Shown here: positions 1-8,599 of the stretch, piece by piece | Layout: each line of letters starts with the position of its first letter | Numbering within the stretch: the stretch's first letter is position 1 | From: Oscillospiraceae bacterium | Lineage (GTDB): Bacteria; Bacillota; Clostridia; Oscillospirales; Oscillospiraceae | DNA length: 41,936 bases | Direction: 5' to 3' | Assembly: GCA_902775355.1 (NCBI GenBank) | Contig: CACYLY010000027.1 | Span: 1-41,936 of the forward strand | The notes under the pieces: model-generated | Seen by the model: the letters and a program-made list of their open reading frames with translations, nothing else | What the model was told of the DNA's origin: nothing | Databases searched by the model: none | Made by a program: the position numbers and the translations under genes

Positions 1-155
1 AAAGTGAGATTTTTGTGTCGGACGAGGCGAAAAGCGCAGGAATACTGGCTATGTATTCCGAGCATTTTCAACGAAGTTCGGCGCGAAAAGATCCTTTTTA
101 CGGCTATCGCATCCCTTAGCTACACGCCCTTTCGTCGGGGCGTTTCCATGTTTGC
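1..155. other. Intergenic region with inverted repeats
   Basis: No gene is seen. The stretch holds an inverted repeat at 39-45/53-59 (GGAATAC/GTATTCC) and another at 124-129/138-143 (ACGCCC/GGGCGT), directly downstream of the minus-strand gene that ends at 156. Neither hairpin is followed by a clear U-tract, so a terminator is not proven. It may be part of a dispersed intergenic repeat. Confidence 0.3.
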
Positions 156-1166
156 TTATCCTGCATAGCTTTGGGTCAGCTCGTAATTGTCCGTATAGGG
201 CTCCAGCATATACCGGAACACCTCGTCCGTCGTCTGATAGCCCATGTAATAGAAGTAGTGCCCGGGGATGTTGGCCTCCACCCTCCGCTCGGGCTTCTGG
301 GGGGCAGGCAGGTTCAGGCTGCCGTCCTCGTTGCACCAGACGTTGTCAAAGCGCAGGGTATAGTAATAGCTCAGGCTCTTGTTCACTTTTTCCGCGGGGA
401 TGCTGATGGTCACCTCGTTGCGGTAGACCAGCACCAGGATGTTTCTGGGCCAGGTACTGTCCGTCTTCGCCGACAGCAGATAGAAGCCCACATAATACGA
501 GCGGTCCAGGTGCTCCGGTGCGCCCCAGCTGGTGCGCACGTTGTAGGCGATGGTGTCCTCCATCACCCGGCAGAGCTGGCCCAGTCCCTTGCTCTCCAGG
601 CGGGAGGCGTCGTCCAGATAGCCGACGAAGGCCGCGGGAGGACTCGTAATGGGGACCTGGACCGGGGCGGTAGTGGGCACCGCCGTCGGGGCGGCGGTGG
701 GCACCGTCGTCGGGGCGGTAGTGGGCGCCGTCGTCGGAGCGGCAGTGGGCGCCGTCGTCGGAGCGGCAGTGGGCGCCGTCGTCGGAGCGGCAGTGGGCGC
801 CGCCGTCGGAGCGGCAGTGGGCGCCGTCGTCGGGGTATTTCCCTGCTCGGAAACGGGAGTCGGGACCGTCGGCTGTTCTCCGGCGGGCGCGGCCGTGTGG
901 ACCGGATCTGAGGACTTGTCGGGCGTCTTGTCCCGGTTCAGCACCAGGATCAGCACCAGGGCGGCACTGGCCAGCACCAGCAGCGCCAGCACCAGCCACA
1001 GCCAGAGATTGCTTCCGCCGCTGGTCTTCCCACCGGTCCCCCCGCTGGTCTTCCCACCGGTCCCCCCGCTTTGTTCGCCCCCGCCCTCCGACCGGAGCCG
1101 GCCGCAGTTGGTGCAGAAGCGGGCGTAATCCGGGTTGGCGGTCTGGCATTCCGGGCATTTCCACAT
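156..1166 (-). CDS. Zinc-ribbon, membrane-anchored protein with Pro/Ala/Thr-rich stalk
   Basis: A 336-residue protein of unknown function. It opens with a zinc ribbon (CPEC near residue 4 and CTNCG near 18), followed by Gly/Ser/Thr-rich repeats. One hydrophobic membrane segment lies at about 54-76, then a low-complexity stalk of APT-type repeats at about 105-175, and a C-terminal domain of about 160 residues that I do not recognise. The likely topology is a cytoplasmic ribbon with the stalk and C-terminal domain outside. The start lies 10 nt after the dnaE stop, and the GAGGGA ribosome site overlaps that stop, so translation is probably coupled to dnaE. The repeat-rich stalk DNA is a likely site of length variation. 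Confidence 0.8.
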   Translation of the reverse strand: MWKCPECQTANPDYARFCTNCGRLRSEGGGEQSGGTGGKTSGGTGGKTSGGSNLWLWLVLALLVLASAALVLILVLNRDKTPDKSSDPVHTAAPAGEQPTVPTPVSEQGNTPTTAPTAAPTAAPTAAPTTAPTAAPTTAPTAAPTTAPTTAPTTVPTAAPTAVPTTAPVQVPITSPPAAFVGYLDDASRLESKGLGQLCRVMEDTIAYNVRTSWGAPEHLDRSYYVGFYLLSAKTDSTWPRNILVLVYRNEVTISIPAEKVNKSLSYYYTLRFDNVWCNEDGSLNLPAPQKPERRVEANIPGHYFYYMGYQTTDEVFRYMLEPYTDNYELTQSYAG

Positions 1167-1176
1167 AGGCTTTCCC

Positions 1177-4100
1177 TCACTTTATCACAACATTTTCTTT
1201 CCCCAGCATCTCCTGCAGCTCCAGGATCAGGCCCTCGTGGATCAGGCAGCGGGCACCGATGCGCTTTTTCTCCTTCTCGCACCAGAGGATCAGCTGCTGC
1301 TGGCCGGGGAACATCTTCAAAATCAGCTCGATGCGGTGAAGCCGGGGGTCCTCCCGGCTGGGGAGCTTGACCCAGAGCTTCTGCTCCGCCGGAGGCGGGG
1401 CGTTCCGGGGCGCTTCCCGGGGCGGCGGGGCGCTGCGTCCCGGCTCCCGGGCCGGCAGGACCGCGTCCGCGTCGGACAGGGGGCGGATGCTGTCCAGCAT
1501 CAGCTGGGGCTCCTTCTCGTCCCGCACGGAGATGCGGCCCCGGACCCAGAGCGCGGCGTTTTCCTTGAGATAGCCGCCGCCCTCGTCCAGCACCCGCTGG
1601 AAGGCGATGAGCTCCATGCTGCCGCTGTTGTCCTCCAGCTGGACGTAGCTCATCAGGGCCCCGTTTTTGGTGGGCCGGGTGCGGACGCTCTGGACCACCC
1701 CCGCCACGGTGACGCTCTGCCCGTCGGCATAGTCCCGGGGGCCGTCCTCGCCGGAAAAGTCCGCCAGGATCGCCCCGATGGAGGCCACGCCCAGGCGCTG
1801 CAGCTTCTCCCGGTACTCGTCCATGGGGTGGCCGCTGAGATAGAGACCGGTGACCTCCTTCTCCATGGCCATGAGCTCCCGCTTGGGGAACTCGTCCAGC
1901 TCCGGCACCAGGAAGGAGGAGGGGCTGTCCTCTTCCTCGCCGAAGCCGCCGAAGAGGTCCATCTGGCCGGAGATATTGTCCCGCTGGGCCCGGAGGATCC
2001 CGTCCAACACGGACTCATAGACCGTCAGCAGGGCCCGGCGCTTGTAGCCCATGCTGTCGAAGGCGCCGGAGCGGATCAGGTTTTCCACAGCCCGCTTGTT
2101 CAGCTCGCCCCCGGCCATGCGGCGGCAGAAGTCCTCAAAGTCCCGGAAGGGGCCGTTCCGCTCCCGCTCGGCCACCAGACTCTGGATAGCGCCCCAGCCG
2201 ATGCCCTTGATGGCCACCAGGCCAAAGCGGATGTGCTCCCCGGCCACGGTGAAGTTGGCGTCGGACTCGTTCACGTCCGGGGGCAGGGTGTCCACCCCCA
2301 GCTCCTTGGCGGCGGCGATGTACTCGGCTACCTTGGCGCTGCTGTCCAGCACGGAGGTCAGCAGGGCCGCCATATACTCCCGGGGATAGTGGCGCTTCAT
2401 ATAGGCCGTCCAGTTGGCCACGAAGGCGTAGCAGACGGCGTGGGCCTTGTTGAAGGCGTAGCTGGCGAAGTCCAGGATCTCGTCGTAGATGCTGTTGGCC
2501 ACGTCCTCCGGCACGCCCCGGGCCACGGCCCCGTCGATGTGCCGGGCGGGGTCGCCGTGGACGAAGGCCTTGCGCTCGGCGTCGATGACGGCGTGCTTTT
2601 TCTTGGACATGGCCCGGCGGATCATGTCCGCCTGGCCCAGGGAGAAGCCCGCCAGGCGCTGGAAGATCTGGATGACCTGCTCCTGGTAGACGATGCAGCC
2701 GTAGGTGACCTCCAGGATAGGCCGCAGCAGCTCGTGCTTGTAGCGCACCTTCTCCGGGTGCTGGGACCACTCGATGAAGCGGGGGATGGAGTCCATGGGC
2801 CCGGGCCGGTAGAGGGCGATGACGGCGGTGATGTCTTCGATGCTCTTGGGGCGCAGCTGCATGCAGACCCCGGTCATGCCGGTGCTCTCCAGCTGGAATA
2901 CACCGGTGGTGTGCCCGTCGGCCAGCATCTTAAAGGTCTCCGCGTCGTCCTCGGGGATCTTGTTCACCCGGAAGTCCGGCTCCCGGCGGCGGACCATCCG
3001 GGCCGCGTCCTCCAGCACCGTCAGGTTCCGCAGGCCCAGGAAGTCCATCTTGAGAAGGCCCAGCTCCTCCAGGGTGGTCATGGGGTACTGGCAGACCACG
3101 CTCTCGTCGTTTTTCGCCAGGGGCACGTAGGTATACACCGGGTTTTCGGTGATGACCACGCCGGCGGCGTGGGTGGAGGCGTGGCGGGGCATGCCCTCCA
3201 GGGCCCTGGCCACGTCGATGAGGCGCTTCAGGTTCTCGTCGCTCTCGTACATCTCCTTCAGGGGCTTGGAGAGCTTCAAGGCCTCGTCCAGGGTGATGTT
3301 CAGGGCTCCCGGGCCGGAGGGCACCTGCTTGGCCACCGCGTCCGTCTCCCCGTAGCTGACGCCCAGGGCCCGGCCCACGTCCCGGACGGCGGCCCGGGCG
3401 GCCATGGTGCCGAAGGTGACGATCTGGGCCACGTGGTCCTGGCCGTAGAGCCGGTTCACGTAGTCGATGACCTCGCCCCGGCGGTTGACGCAGAAATCCA
3501 CGTCGATATCCGGCATGCTCACCCGCTCCGGGTTCAGAAATCGCTCGAAGAAGAGCGAGTACTTGATGGGGTCCACGTCGGTGATGTGCAGGCAGTAGCT
3601 CACCACGCTGCCCGCGGCGCTGCCCCGGCCGGGACCCACGGGGATGCCGTTTCTTTTGGCGTAGCCGATGAAGTCCGAGACGATGAGGAAGTAGTCCACA
3701 AAGCCCATCTTCTCGATCATGCTCAGCTCATAGTCCAGCTGTTTGTGCACTTCGGGCCTGCCCGCAAAGCGCTCGGCAAAGCCCTGCTCGCAGAGCCTGC
3801 GCAGATAGGCGGCGCTGTCCCTCTCCCCCTCCGGCAGCTTGAAGCGGGGCAGGTAGTAGTGCCCGAAGGTGAAATCAAAATGACAGCGCTCGGCGATCTT
3901 CACGGTGTTGTCCGCCGCCTCGGGGTGCTCCGGGAAGAGGGCGCGCATCTCCTCCTCGCTCTTCAGGTAGAGCTCCCGGCTCTCAAAGCGCATCCTGTTT
4001 TGCTCGTCCACGGTCTTGCCGGTCTGGATGCACATGAGAACGTCCTGGTAATAGGCGTCCTCCTTCTCGATATAGTGGGCGTCGTTGGTGACCACCAGGG

Positions 4101-4695
4101 GGACCCGGGTTTCCTCGGAGAGGCGGATCAGCTCCTTGGCGGCCTGCTTTTCCTCCGGGATGCCGTGGTCCTGGATCTCCAGATAGAAATTCTCCGGTCC
4201 GAAGAGCGCCCGCAGCTCCAGGGCCTTTTTCTTCGCCCGCTCGTAGTCCCCGTGAAGCAGGGCCTGGGGGATCTCCCCGGCCAGGCAGCCGGACAGGCAA
4301 ATGAGCCCCTCGGCGTGCTCGTGCAGCAGCTCCCAGTCGATGCGGGGCTTCACATAGTAGCCCTCGGTGAAGCCGCAGGACACCAGGTAGCACAGGTTCC
4401 GGTAGCCCCGCTCGTTCTGACACAGCAGGATCAGGTGGGAGTAGCCGGAGTCGGTGCCGTGGTCCTTCTGGAAGCGGCTCCGGGGGGCCACATAGACCTC
4501 GCAGCCGATGATGGGCCGGATCCCCTCGGCCAGGCAGGCCTTGTAGAAGGCCACCGCGCCGTACATGACCCCGTGGTCCGTGACGGCCAGGGCGGTCTGT
4601 CCCATAGCCTTGGCCTTTTTCGCGATCCTGTCGATCCGGCAGGCCCCGTCCAGCAGGGAGAATTCGGTATGCACATGGAGATGGACAAAGGACAT
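1177..4695 (-). CDS. dnaE: DNA polymerase III subunit alpha (DnaE type)
   Basis: Replicative C-family DNA polymerase of 1172 residues, close to the usual DnaE length. The N-terminal PHP domain shows HLHVHTEFSLLDGA at about 6-18. The palm has GPGRGSAAGS near 355 and MPDIDVDF near 395-401, whose aspartates (396 and 398) are catalytic. Helix-hairpin-helix and OB-fold regions follow (PVLDEGGG and VRGRISVRDEKEP in the last 200 residues). An in-frame TTG lies nine nt upstream, but it directly abuts AAGGAAGG, so the ATG at 4695 with nine-nt spacing is the better start. It follows whiA in the same direction. The ribosome site and start context are part of a repeat shared with whiA. Confidence 0.97.
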   Translation of the reverse strand: MSFVHLHVHTEFSLLDGACRIDRIAKKAKAMGQTALAVTDHGVMYGAVAFYKACLAEGIRPIIGCEVYVAPRSRFQKDHGTDSGYSHLILLCQNERGYRNLCYLVSCGFTEGYYVKPRIDWELLHEHAEGLICLSGCLAGEIPQALLHGDYERAKKKALELRALFGPENFYLEIQDHGIPEEKQAAKELIRLSEETRVPLVVTNDAHYIEKEDAYYQDVLMCIQTGKTVDEQNRMRFESRELYLKSEEEMRALFPEHPEAADNTVKIAERCHFDFTFGHYYLPRFKLPEGERDSAAYLRRLCEQGFAERFAGRPEVHKQLDYELSMIEKMGFVDYFLIVSDFIGYAKRNGIPVGPGRGSAAGSVVSYCLHITDVDPIKYSLFFERFLNPERVSMPDIDVDFCVNRRGEVIDYVNRLYGQDHVAQIVTFGTMAARAAVRDVGRALGVSYGETDAVAKQVPSGPGALNITLDEALKLSKPLKEMYESDENLKRLIDVARALEGMPRHASTHAAGVVITENPVYTYVPLAKNDESVVCQYPMTTLEELGLLKMDFLGLRNLTVLEDAARMVRRREPDFRVNKIPEDDAETFKMLADGHTTGVFQLESTGMTGVCMQLRPKSIEDITAVIALYRPGPMDSIPRFIEWSQHPEKVRYKHELLRPILEVTYGCIVYQEQVIQIFQRLAGFSLGQADMIRRAMSKKKHAVIDAERKAFVHGDPARHIDGAVARGVPEDVANSIYDEILDFASYAFNKAHAVCYAFVANWTAYMKRHYPREYMAALLTSVLDSSAKVAEYIAAAKELGVDTLPPDVNESDANFTVAGEHIRFGLVAIKGIGWGAIQSLVAERERNGPFRDFEDFCRRMAGGELNKRAVENLIRSGAFDSMGYKRRALLTVYESVLDGILRAQRDNISGQMDLFGGFGEEEDSPSSFLVPELDEFPKRELMAMEKEVTGLYLSGHPMDEYREKLQRLGVASIGAILADFSGEDGPRDYADGQSVTVAGVVQSVRTRPTKNGALMSYVQLEDNSGSMELIAFQRVLDEGGGYLKENAALWVRGRISVRDEKEPQLMLDSIRPLSDADAVLPAREPGRSAPPPREAPRNAPPPAEQKLWVKLPSREDPRLHRIELILKMFPGQQQLILWCEKEKKRIGARCLIHEGLILELQEMLGKENVVIK

Positions 4696-4704
4696 TTCAA
4701 TCAA

Positions 4705-4783
4705 CCTTCCTTATAGGCTCCCCCGGGGGGGAGCTGTCAGACGCCGTCTCACGCAAGGCGGCTGACTGAAGGGGTTCCTCCCT
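4705..4783 (-). repeat. Palindromic repeat supplying the dnaE ribosome binding site
   Basis: Copy of a dispersed hairpin repeat also present in front of whiA (5844-5915). On the minus strand both run through a CCTTCAGTCA/CCCTCAGTCA block, a GCGTGAGA core and a GGCTCCC...GGGAGCC-type stem, ending in GCCTATAAGRAAG. Identity continues through TGATTGAAATGTC, which includes the start codon. AAGGAAGG at 4705-4712 is the dnaE ribosome binding site. Confidence 0.65.
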
Positions 4784-4900
4784 TCGGTCGGAAATGAACA
4801 GATAACAGTGAAAAGTGAACAGTTGCGCTTTCACGCCTGCGGCGTGAGGTTTTGAAATCCGTCACGCTTCGCGCGACGCCATCATTGTATGCTGTTCTCC

Positions 4901-4928
4901 GTTCACTGTTCGCTGTTCACTGTTCACT
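4901..4928. repeat. Four heptamers of GTTCACT type
   Basis: Perfect period-7 tandem: GTTCACT, GTTCGCT, GTTCACT, GTTCACT. The last part overlaps the 3' end of whiA and encodes its terminal SEQ-stop. Related heptamer runs occur at 15058-15094 and 18017-18047. Confidence 0.7.
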
Positions 4929-5834
4929 CTGTTCTGCTTGCTCCGCCATGCTCAGCAGCTTCTTCAGCCTGTGGTTCAGGCAGCTCTTGGTCACCGGCGG
5001 GTCGGAGAGCTTCGCCAGGTCCGCCAGGCTCGCCTCGGGATTGGCGATGCGCAGCATGGCCGCCTGCTGCAGGGGCTCCGGCAGCTCGAAGATCCCGCCC
5101 CAGGCCTTGGCCACGGCGCGGATGGCGTCGATCTGCTCCTGGGCGGCCAGGACGGTCTTGTCGGCGTTGGCGGTGTCGCAGTTGATGCGCCGGGTGACCA
5201 GGTTGCGCATCTCCTTGTCCACCTTGGCGGTCATCACGTTCATGGCGGAGACCGGCGCGCCAATCTGGGTGAGAAAGTCCGCGATGGCGTCGGCCTTCTT
5301 GAAATACAGCAGGCTGTCCCCCCGGCGCTGGGTCTCCCTGGGCTCAAAGCCCAGGTCCAGCAGGATGGAGGTCATCTCCCCGCTCACGTTCCGGTGGGGC
5401 GTGGCCAGCTCCAGATGGCTGCGCTTCTCCGGATCGGTGACGCTGCCGCCGGCCAGGAAGGCGCCGCGGACGAAGGCCTCCATGCTCCCCGGCTCCTCCA
5501 GCACGCCAAAGTTGATGTGGTGGCTGAGGGCGGCGTCGATCTCCCCGCCGAAGGCGTCGAAGATCCTTCTGAGCTTTTCCCGCTCGGTAACGGTAAAGCT
5601 CCGCTTGCCCCCCTCCTTCTCCGGGGAGACCCGGTCGAAGCTCGATCCGAAGGCCCGCCGCCACAGTCGGGGCAGCCGCTCGGCAAAGGCGGCGCTGGCG
5701 GTGATGATCCGCAGCTCCCGGGGGGAAAAGCTGTTGCAGTACATCAGCACCCCGTAGCATTCCGCCAGAGCGATATTCTTTTTTTCCAGCGGCAGCCTGC
5801 ACAGCTCCGCTTTTACCTCGGCGGAAAAAGACAT
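4917..5834 (-). CDS. whiA: DNA-binding protein WhiA
   Basis: WhiA-family protein of 305 residues: an N-terminal LAGLIDADG-like homing-endonuclease fold that has lost nuclease function in this family, plus a C-terminal helix-turn-helix. Visible family features are MSFSAEVKAELCR at the start, AECYG in the first helices, and a C-terminal region with SLADLAKLSDPPVTKSCLNHRLKKL. In Firmicutes WhiA influences cell division and chromosome segregation; sporulation control is known from actinomycetes. A GTG nine nt upstream is possible, but ATG at 5834 with AAGAAAG ten nt before it fits better. It sits between the GIY-YIG gene and dnaE. The usual upstream neighbour yvcK is not present. Confidence 0.95.
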   Translation of the reverse strand: MSFSAEVKAELCRLPLEKKNIALAECYGVLMYCNSFSPRELRIITASAAFAERLPRLWRRAFGSSFDRVSPEKEGGKRSFTVTEREKLRRIFDAFGGEIDAALSHHINFGVLEEPGSMEAFVRGAFLAGGSVTDPEKRSHLELATPHRNVSGEMTSILLDLGFEPRETQRRGDSLLYFKKADAIADFLTQIGAPVSAMNVMTAKVDKEMRNLVTRRINCDTANADKTVLAAQEQIDAIRAVAKAWGGIFELPEPLQQAAMLRIANPEASLADLAKLSDPPVTKSCLNHRLKKLLSMAEQAEQSEQ

Positions 5835-5843
5835 TTCAATCAC

Positions 5844-5915
5844 ACTTTCTTATAGGCTCCCTCTCTGCGGGAGCCGGCACGGCGCCTCTCACGCAAGCGC
5901 CGTGACTGAGGGAGT
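5844..5915 (-). repeat. Palindromic repeat supplying the whiA ribosome binding site
   Basis: Second copy of the repeat found upstream of dnaE. It keeps the GGCTCCC stem, the CTCACGCAAG core and the TATAAG-AAAG-TGATTGAAATGTC suffix running into the whiA start codon. The middle stem differs in sequence but keeps its palindromic form. Confidence 0.65.
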
Positions 5916-5973
5916 TCGCTTTCCTTATGCGCTCTTCTGTCCAAAGTGGGCTCCCGCGTAGCGGGGCGCCTCT

Positions 5974-6140
5974 GTCATCTCGACCGAGCGTAACAAGCAC
6001 TGTCATCTCGACCGAGCGAAGCGAGCGGAGAGATCTTTTCTCAAGACTTTTCATTCAGATCCCTCGACTCGCCCTGCGGGCTCGCTCGGGATGACAGGAA
6101 CGGGCGTAGCCTGTACCCGCACTCCGCTCGGGATGACGGG
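5974..6140. repeat. Dispersed GTCATC...GATGAC repeat cluster, left of GIY-YIG gene
   Basis: Two forward copies of GTCATCTCGACCGAGCG at 5974-5990 and 6002-6018 are followed by inverted CTCGGGATGAC ends at 6081-6095 and 6125-6137. The block 6083-6140 is repeated directly, with about five mismatches, at 6499-6556 on the other side of the nuclease gene. Confidence 0.75.
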
Positions 6141-6154
6141 GTACCGGGAGTTTT

Positions 6155-6442
6155 TTATTCCCAATCCTCGCTCAAGTCTCTCCAGGTGGGATTCATCGTC
6201 TCTACGAGGGCGTTCTTTTTCTCCCGCCGCCAGCGTTTCATCTGTTTTTCGCGCTCAAGAGCCGCATTTACGTCGCTTGTTTCTTCAAAGTATACCAGTT
6301 TGTGGACGTGATATGTCTTTGTGAATCCGTCAATGAGTTCGTTCTTGTGCTCATAGAGGCGGCGCTCAAGATTGTTCGTGACGCCGATATACATCACTTT
6401 GTCGTTCAAGTTTGTCAGCATGTAGACAAAATACTGGTTCAT
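6155..6442 (-). CDS. Small GIY-YIG nuclease-family protein (UPF0213-like)
   Basis: A 95-residue single-domain GIY-YIG protein. The fold signature is visible as FVYMLTN, then MYIGVTNNLERRLYEHK, with a downstream catalytic-type glutamate in the LEREKQMKRWRREKK helix. The frame stays open upstream, but that part only translates the GTCATC repeat (giving VIPSGAQ-like text), so Met at 6442 is the sensible start. Small proteins of this family are often mislabelled as UvrC fragments; their real substrates are mostly unknown. The gene is bracketed by 58-bp direct repeats and occupies the rapZ-whiA interval where yvcK normally lies. Possible roles are repeat-associated mobility or DNA repair; neither is shown. 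Confidence 0.88.
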   Translation of the reverse strand: MNQYFVYMLTNLNDKVMYIGVTNNLERRLYEHKNELIDGFTKTYHVHKLVYFEETSDVNAALEREKQMKRWRREKKNALVETMNPTWRDLSEDWE

Positions 6443-6498
6443 TCTCTTCACCCATTTCAGTTGCGCGAGGGGAAAGATCCCTCGGCTTCGCTGCGCTC

Positions 6499-6556
6499 CG
6501 CTCGGGATGACAGGAACGGACGTGGTCTGTACCTGCGCTCCGCTCGGGATGACGGG
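6499..6556. repeat. Right-hand 58-bp direct repeat flanking GIY-YIG gene
   Basis: Matches 6083-6140 at 53 of 58 positions by eye. It contains two CGCTCGGGATGAC ends and lies just upstream of the nuclease gene start. Confidence 0.75.
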
Positions 6557-6618
6557 AGGGACGGCGCGCAGTCCGGCGTTTTCCGCGCCGCCCCGATTCG
6601 CCGCTCGCGCTCCCCCGT

Positions 6619-7476
6619 TCACTTTTCAATATCCCGGTGTACGTTGACGCAGTTGACGCCCTTTGCCTCCAGGGCCTCCCGCAGGGCGGCGGCGATGGCA
6701 ACGCTGCGGTGACGTCCGCCGGTACAGCCCACGGCCACCACCAGATTCACCTTGCCCTCCTCCACATAGTGGGGGATCAAGAACTCCAGCAGCCCCGTGA
6801 GCATGTCCATGAACTGGCCGGTCTGGGGGAAGCTGAATACATAGTCCGACACCGGCTTGTCCAGCCCGCAGAGGGGGCGCAGGGCCTCCACATAGAAGGG
6901 GTTGGGCAGAAAGCGCACGTCAAAGACCAGGTCCGCGTCGATGGGGATGCCGTGCTTGTAGCCGAAGGACATGGCCGTGACCTGCAGCTCCCGCTTCTGT
7001 CCGGCCCCGGCGAAGAGGCCGAACATCCGGCTCTGGAGCTGACCCAGGGTCAGCTGGGAGCTGTTGAGGATGAAGTCCGCCCGGGCCTTGATGGGGGCCA
7101 GCAGCTCCTCCTCCCGGGCCACCGCCTGCTCCAGGGTCACGCCCTTCCCCGCCAGGGGGTGGGGCCGGCGGGACTCCTTGTAGCGCCGCACCAGGGTGCG
7201 CAGGTCCGCGTCCATGTACAGGATGCGCACCGTGCAGTCCATGGCCTTCAGCTCCTCCAGGGTGTTCAGCAGCTCCCCGAAACCGTCCCGCTCTCGCACG
7301 TCGGTGACCAGGGCCACCTTGTCATAGCGGCCGTGGGCGTCCAGGCACAGCTCGGCGAAGCGGGGGATCAGCGCCACGGGCATATTGTCCACGCAGTAGT
7401 AGTCCAGATCCTCCAGCACGTCCGCCGCGCGGCTCTTTCCCGCCCCGGAGAGGCCGGTGATGATAAGAAATTCCAT
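6619..7476 (-). CDS. rapZ: RNase adapter / nucleotide-binding protein RapZ (YvcJ)
   Basis: P-loop protein of 285 residues, the normal RapZ length. The Walker A motif GLSGAGKS lies at about residues 8-15, followed by DLDYYCVDNMP, typical of the family. The C-terminal half has the conserved SFGYKHGIP and GCTGGRHRSVAIA segments. In enteric bacteria RapZ guides RNase E to GlmZ; in Firmicutes YvcJ binds and hydrolyses nucleotides and its role is less clear. It is downstream of murB, separated by a short repeat-like spacer, and upstream of the GIY-YIG gene. The start at 7476 is preceded by AGAGGGGTG. Confidence 0.96.
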   Translation of the reverse strand: MEFLIITGLSGAGKSRAADVLEDLDYYCVDNMPVALIPRFAELCLDAHGRYDKVALVTDVRERDGFGELLNTLEELKAMDCTVRILYMDADLRTLVRRYKESRRPHPLAGKGVTLEQAVAREEELLAPIKARADFILNSSQLTLGQLQSRMFGLFAGAGQKRELQVTAMSFGYKHGIPIDADLVFDVRFLPNPFYVEALRPLCGLDKPVSDYVFSFPQTGQFMDMLTGLLEFLIPHYVEEGKVNLVVAVGCTGGRHRSVAIAAALREALEAKGVNCVNVHRDIEK

Positions 7477-7593
7477 AAAAGCACCCCTCTTTGGTAGCGT
7501 GAGAAGTGAAGAGTTTTGGGATTGCCTTCGGCGATGATTTCAATCCGTCCGCCCGGCGGACACCATAACGATTCACTTTTCACGATTCGTTAT

Positions 7594-8589
7594 TCACTCT
7601 TCTGCTGGTCCGTTCACCGTGACGATATTGCCGTGCACCCTGGGGCCCTTGTCCTCCAGCTTGTAGTCCGGGGCCAGGATGATGACCTCCGGCTCCAGGA
7701 CCACGCCGCTGTTTTCGTACACGGTCTTGCGCACGTGCAGCATCAGATCGTACACGTCGTGGGAGGTGGCGCCGCCCACGTTCACCACGAAGCCGGCGTG
7801 CTTCTCGCTCACCTGGGCGCCGCCCACGGTAAAGCCCTTCAGGCCCGCCTGCTCGATGAGGGCCCCGGCGAAGTGCCCCTCCGGCCGCTTGAAGGTGCTG
7901 CCGGCGCTGGGCAGCTCCAGGGGCTGCTTTGCCCGGCGCTTCTCGTTCAGCTCCCGCATTTTGGCGGCGATCTCCTCCCTGTCCCCCGGCTGGAGCCGGA
8001 ACACGGCGCTGAGGATCATGCAGCCCCCGTGGGTGCTGAAATAACTCTTGCGGTAGGAAAAGGCGCACTGCTCCTTCGACAGCTCGTAGAGCCCCTGGTC
8101 CGGCGCGTAGAGACAGACCACGCTCTCGATCACGTCCTTCAGCTCCCCGCCGTAGGCCCCGGCGTTGATGAACACGCCGCCGCCCACGCTGCCGGGGATG
8201 CCGCTGGCGAACTCCAGGCCCTGCAGGCCGTTCTGCTGGGCGAAGGAGGCCAGCCGGGACAGGGAGACCCCCGCCTCGGCGTAGATGGCCCCGTCGGGCA
8301 GGAGGAAGAGCTTCTGCAGCTTTTCGGTGCTGATGAGGAAGAGCTCCTGCAGTCCCTCGTCCGGGAACAGGATGTTGGTGCCGTTGCCCAGCAGGAAGGG
8401 GGCCAGCTGGTGCTCCTTCAGGATGCTGCAGATCCTGGCCAGGGAGCTCACGTCCTGGGGCACGGCCAGGGCCCGGGCGGGGCCGCCGATGCGGAAGGAA
8501 CAGTGGGCGGCCAGGGGCTCCTGCTCCAGCAGGGTCAGCCCGGGCAGGGCCTGCTTGATTTCGGCAATGGCTTTTTCCAGATTTTCCAT
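7594..8589 (-). CDS. murB: UDP-N-acetylenolpyruvoylglucosamine reductase
   Basis: Cytoplasmic flavoenzyme that reduces enolpyruvyl-UDP-GlcNAc to UDP-MurNAc in peptidoglycan synthesis. The FAD-binding region is visible as SFRIGGPARA, LGNGTNILF and GIPGSVGGGVFINAGAYGGE. The catalytic serine region is LPSAGSTFKRP, and a C-terminal EPEVIIL carries the expected glutamate. The 331-residue length and layout fit the type II (Bacillus-like) MurB. An earlier in-frame ATG at 8607 overlaps hprK, but TAAGGAGC six nt before the ATG at 8589 identifies the real start. That ribosome site overlaps the hprK stop, so the two genes are translationally linked. Confidence 0.97.
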   Translation of the reverse strand: MENLEKAIAEIKQALPGLTLLEQEPLAAHCSFRIGGPARALAVPQDVSSLARICSILKEHQLAPFLLGNGTNILFPDEGLQELFLISTEKLQKLFLLPDGAIYAEAGVSLSRLASFAQQNGLQGLEFASGIPGSVGGGVFINAGAYGGELKDVIESVVCLYAPDQGLYELSKEQCAFSYRKSYFSTHGGCMILSAVFRLQPGDREEIAAKMRELNEKRRAKQPLELPSAGSTFKRPEGHFAGALIEQAGLKGFTVGGAQVSEKHAGFVVNVGGATSHDVYDLMLHVRKTVYENSGVVLEPEVIILAPDYKLEDKGPRVHGNIVTVNGPAEE

Positions 8590-8599
8590 AGCTTGCTCC

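Noticed and set aside
1135-4716. Very long open frame on the plus strand opposite dnaE
   Set aside because: It is the mirror of dnaE in GC-rich DNA. The translation is low-complexity (His/Gly/Val-rich) with no family motifs, while the minus strand encodes a full polymerase.
6443-6622. N-terminal extension of the GIY-YIG protein
   Set aside because: The 60 extra codons translate the dispersed repeat, and the family fold starts at the chosen methionine.
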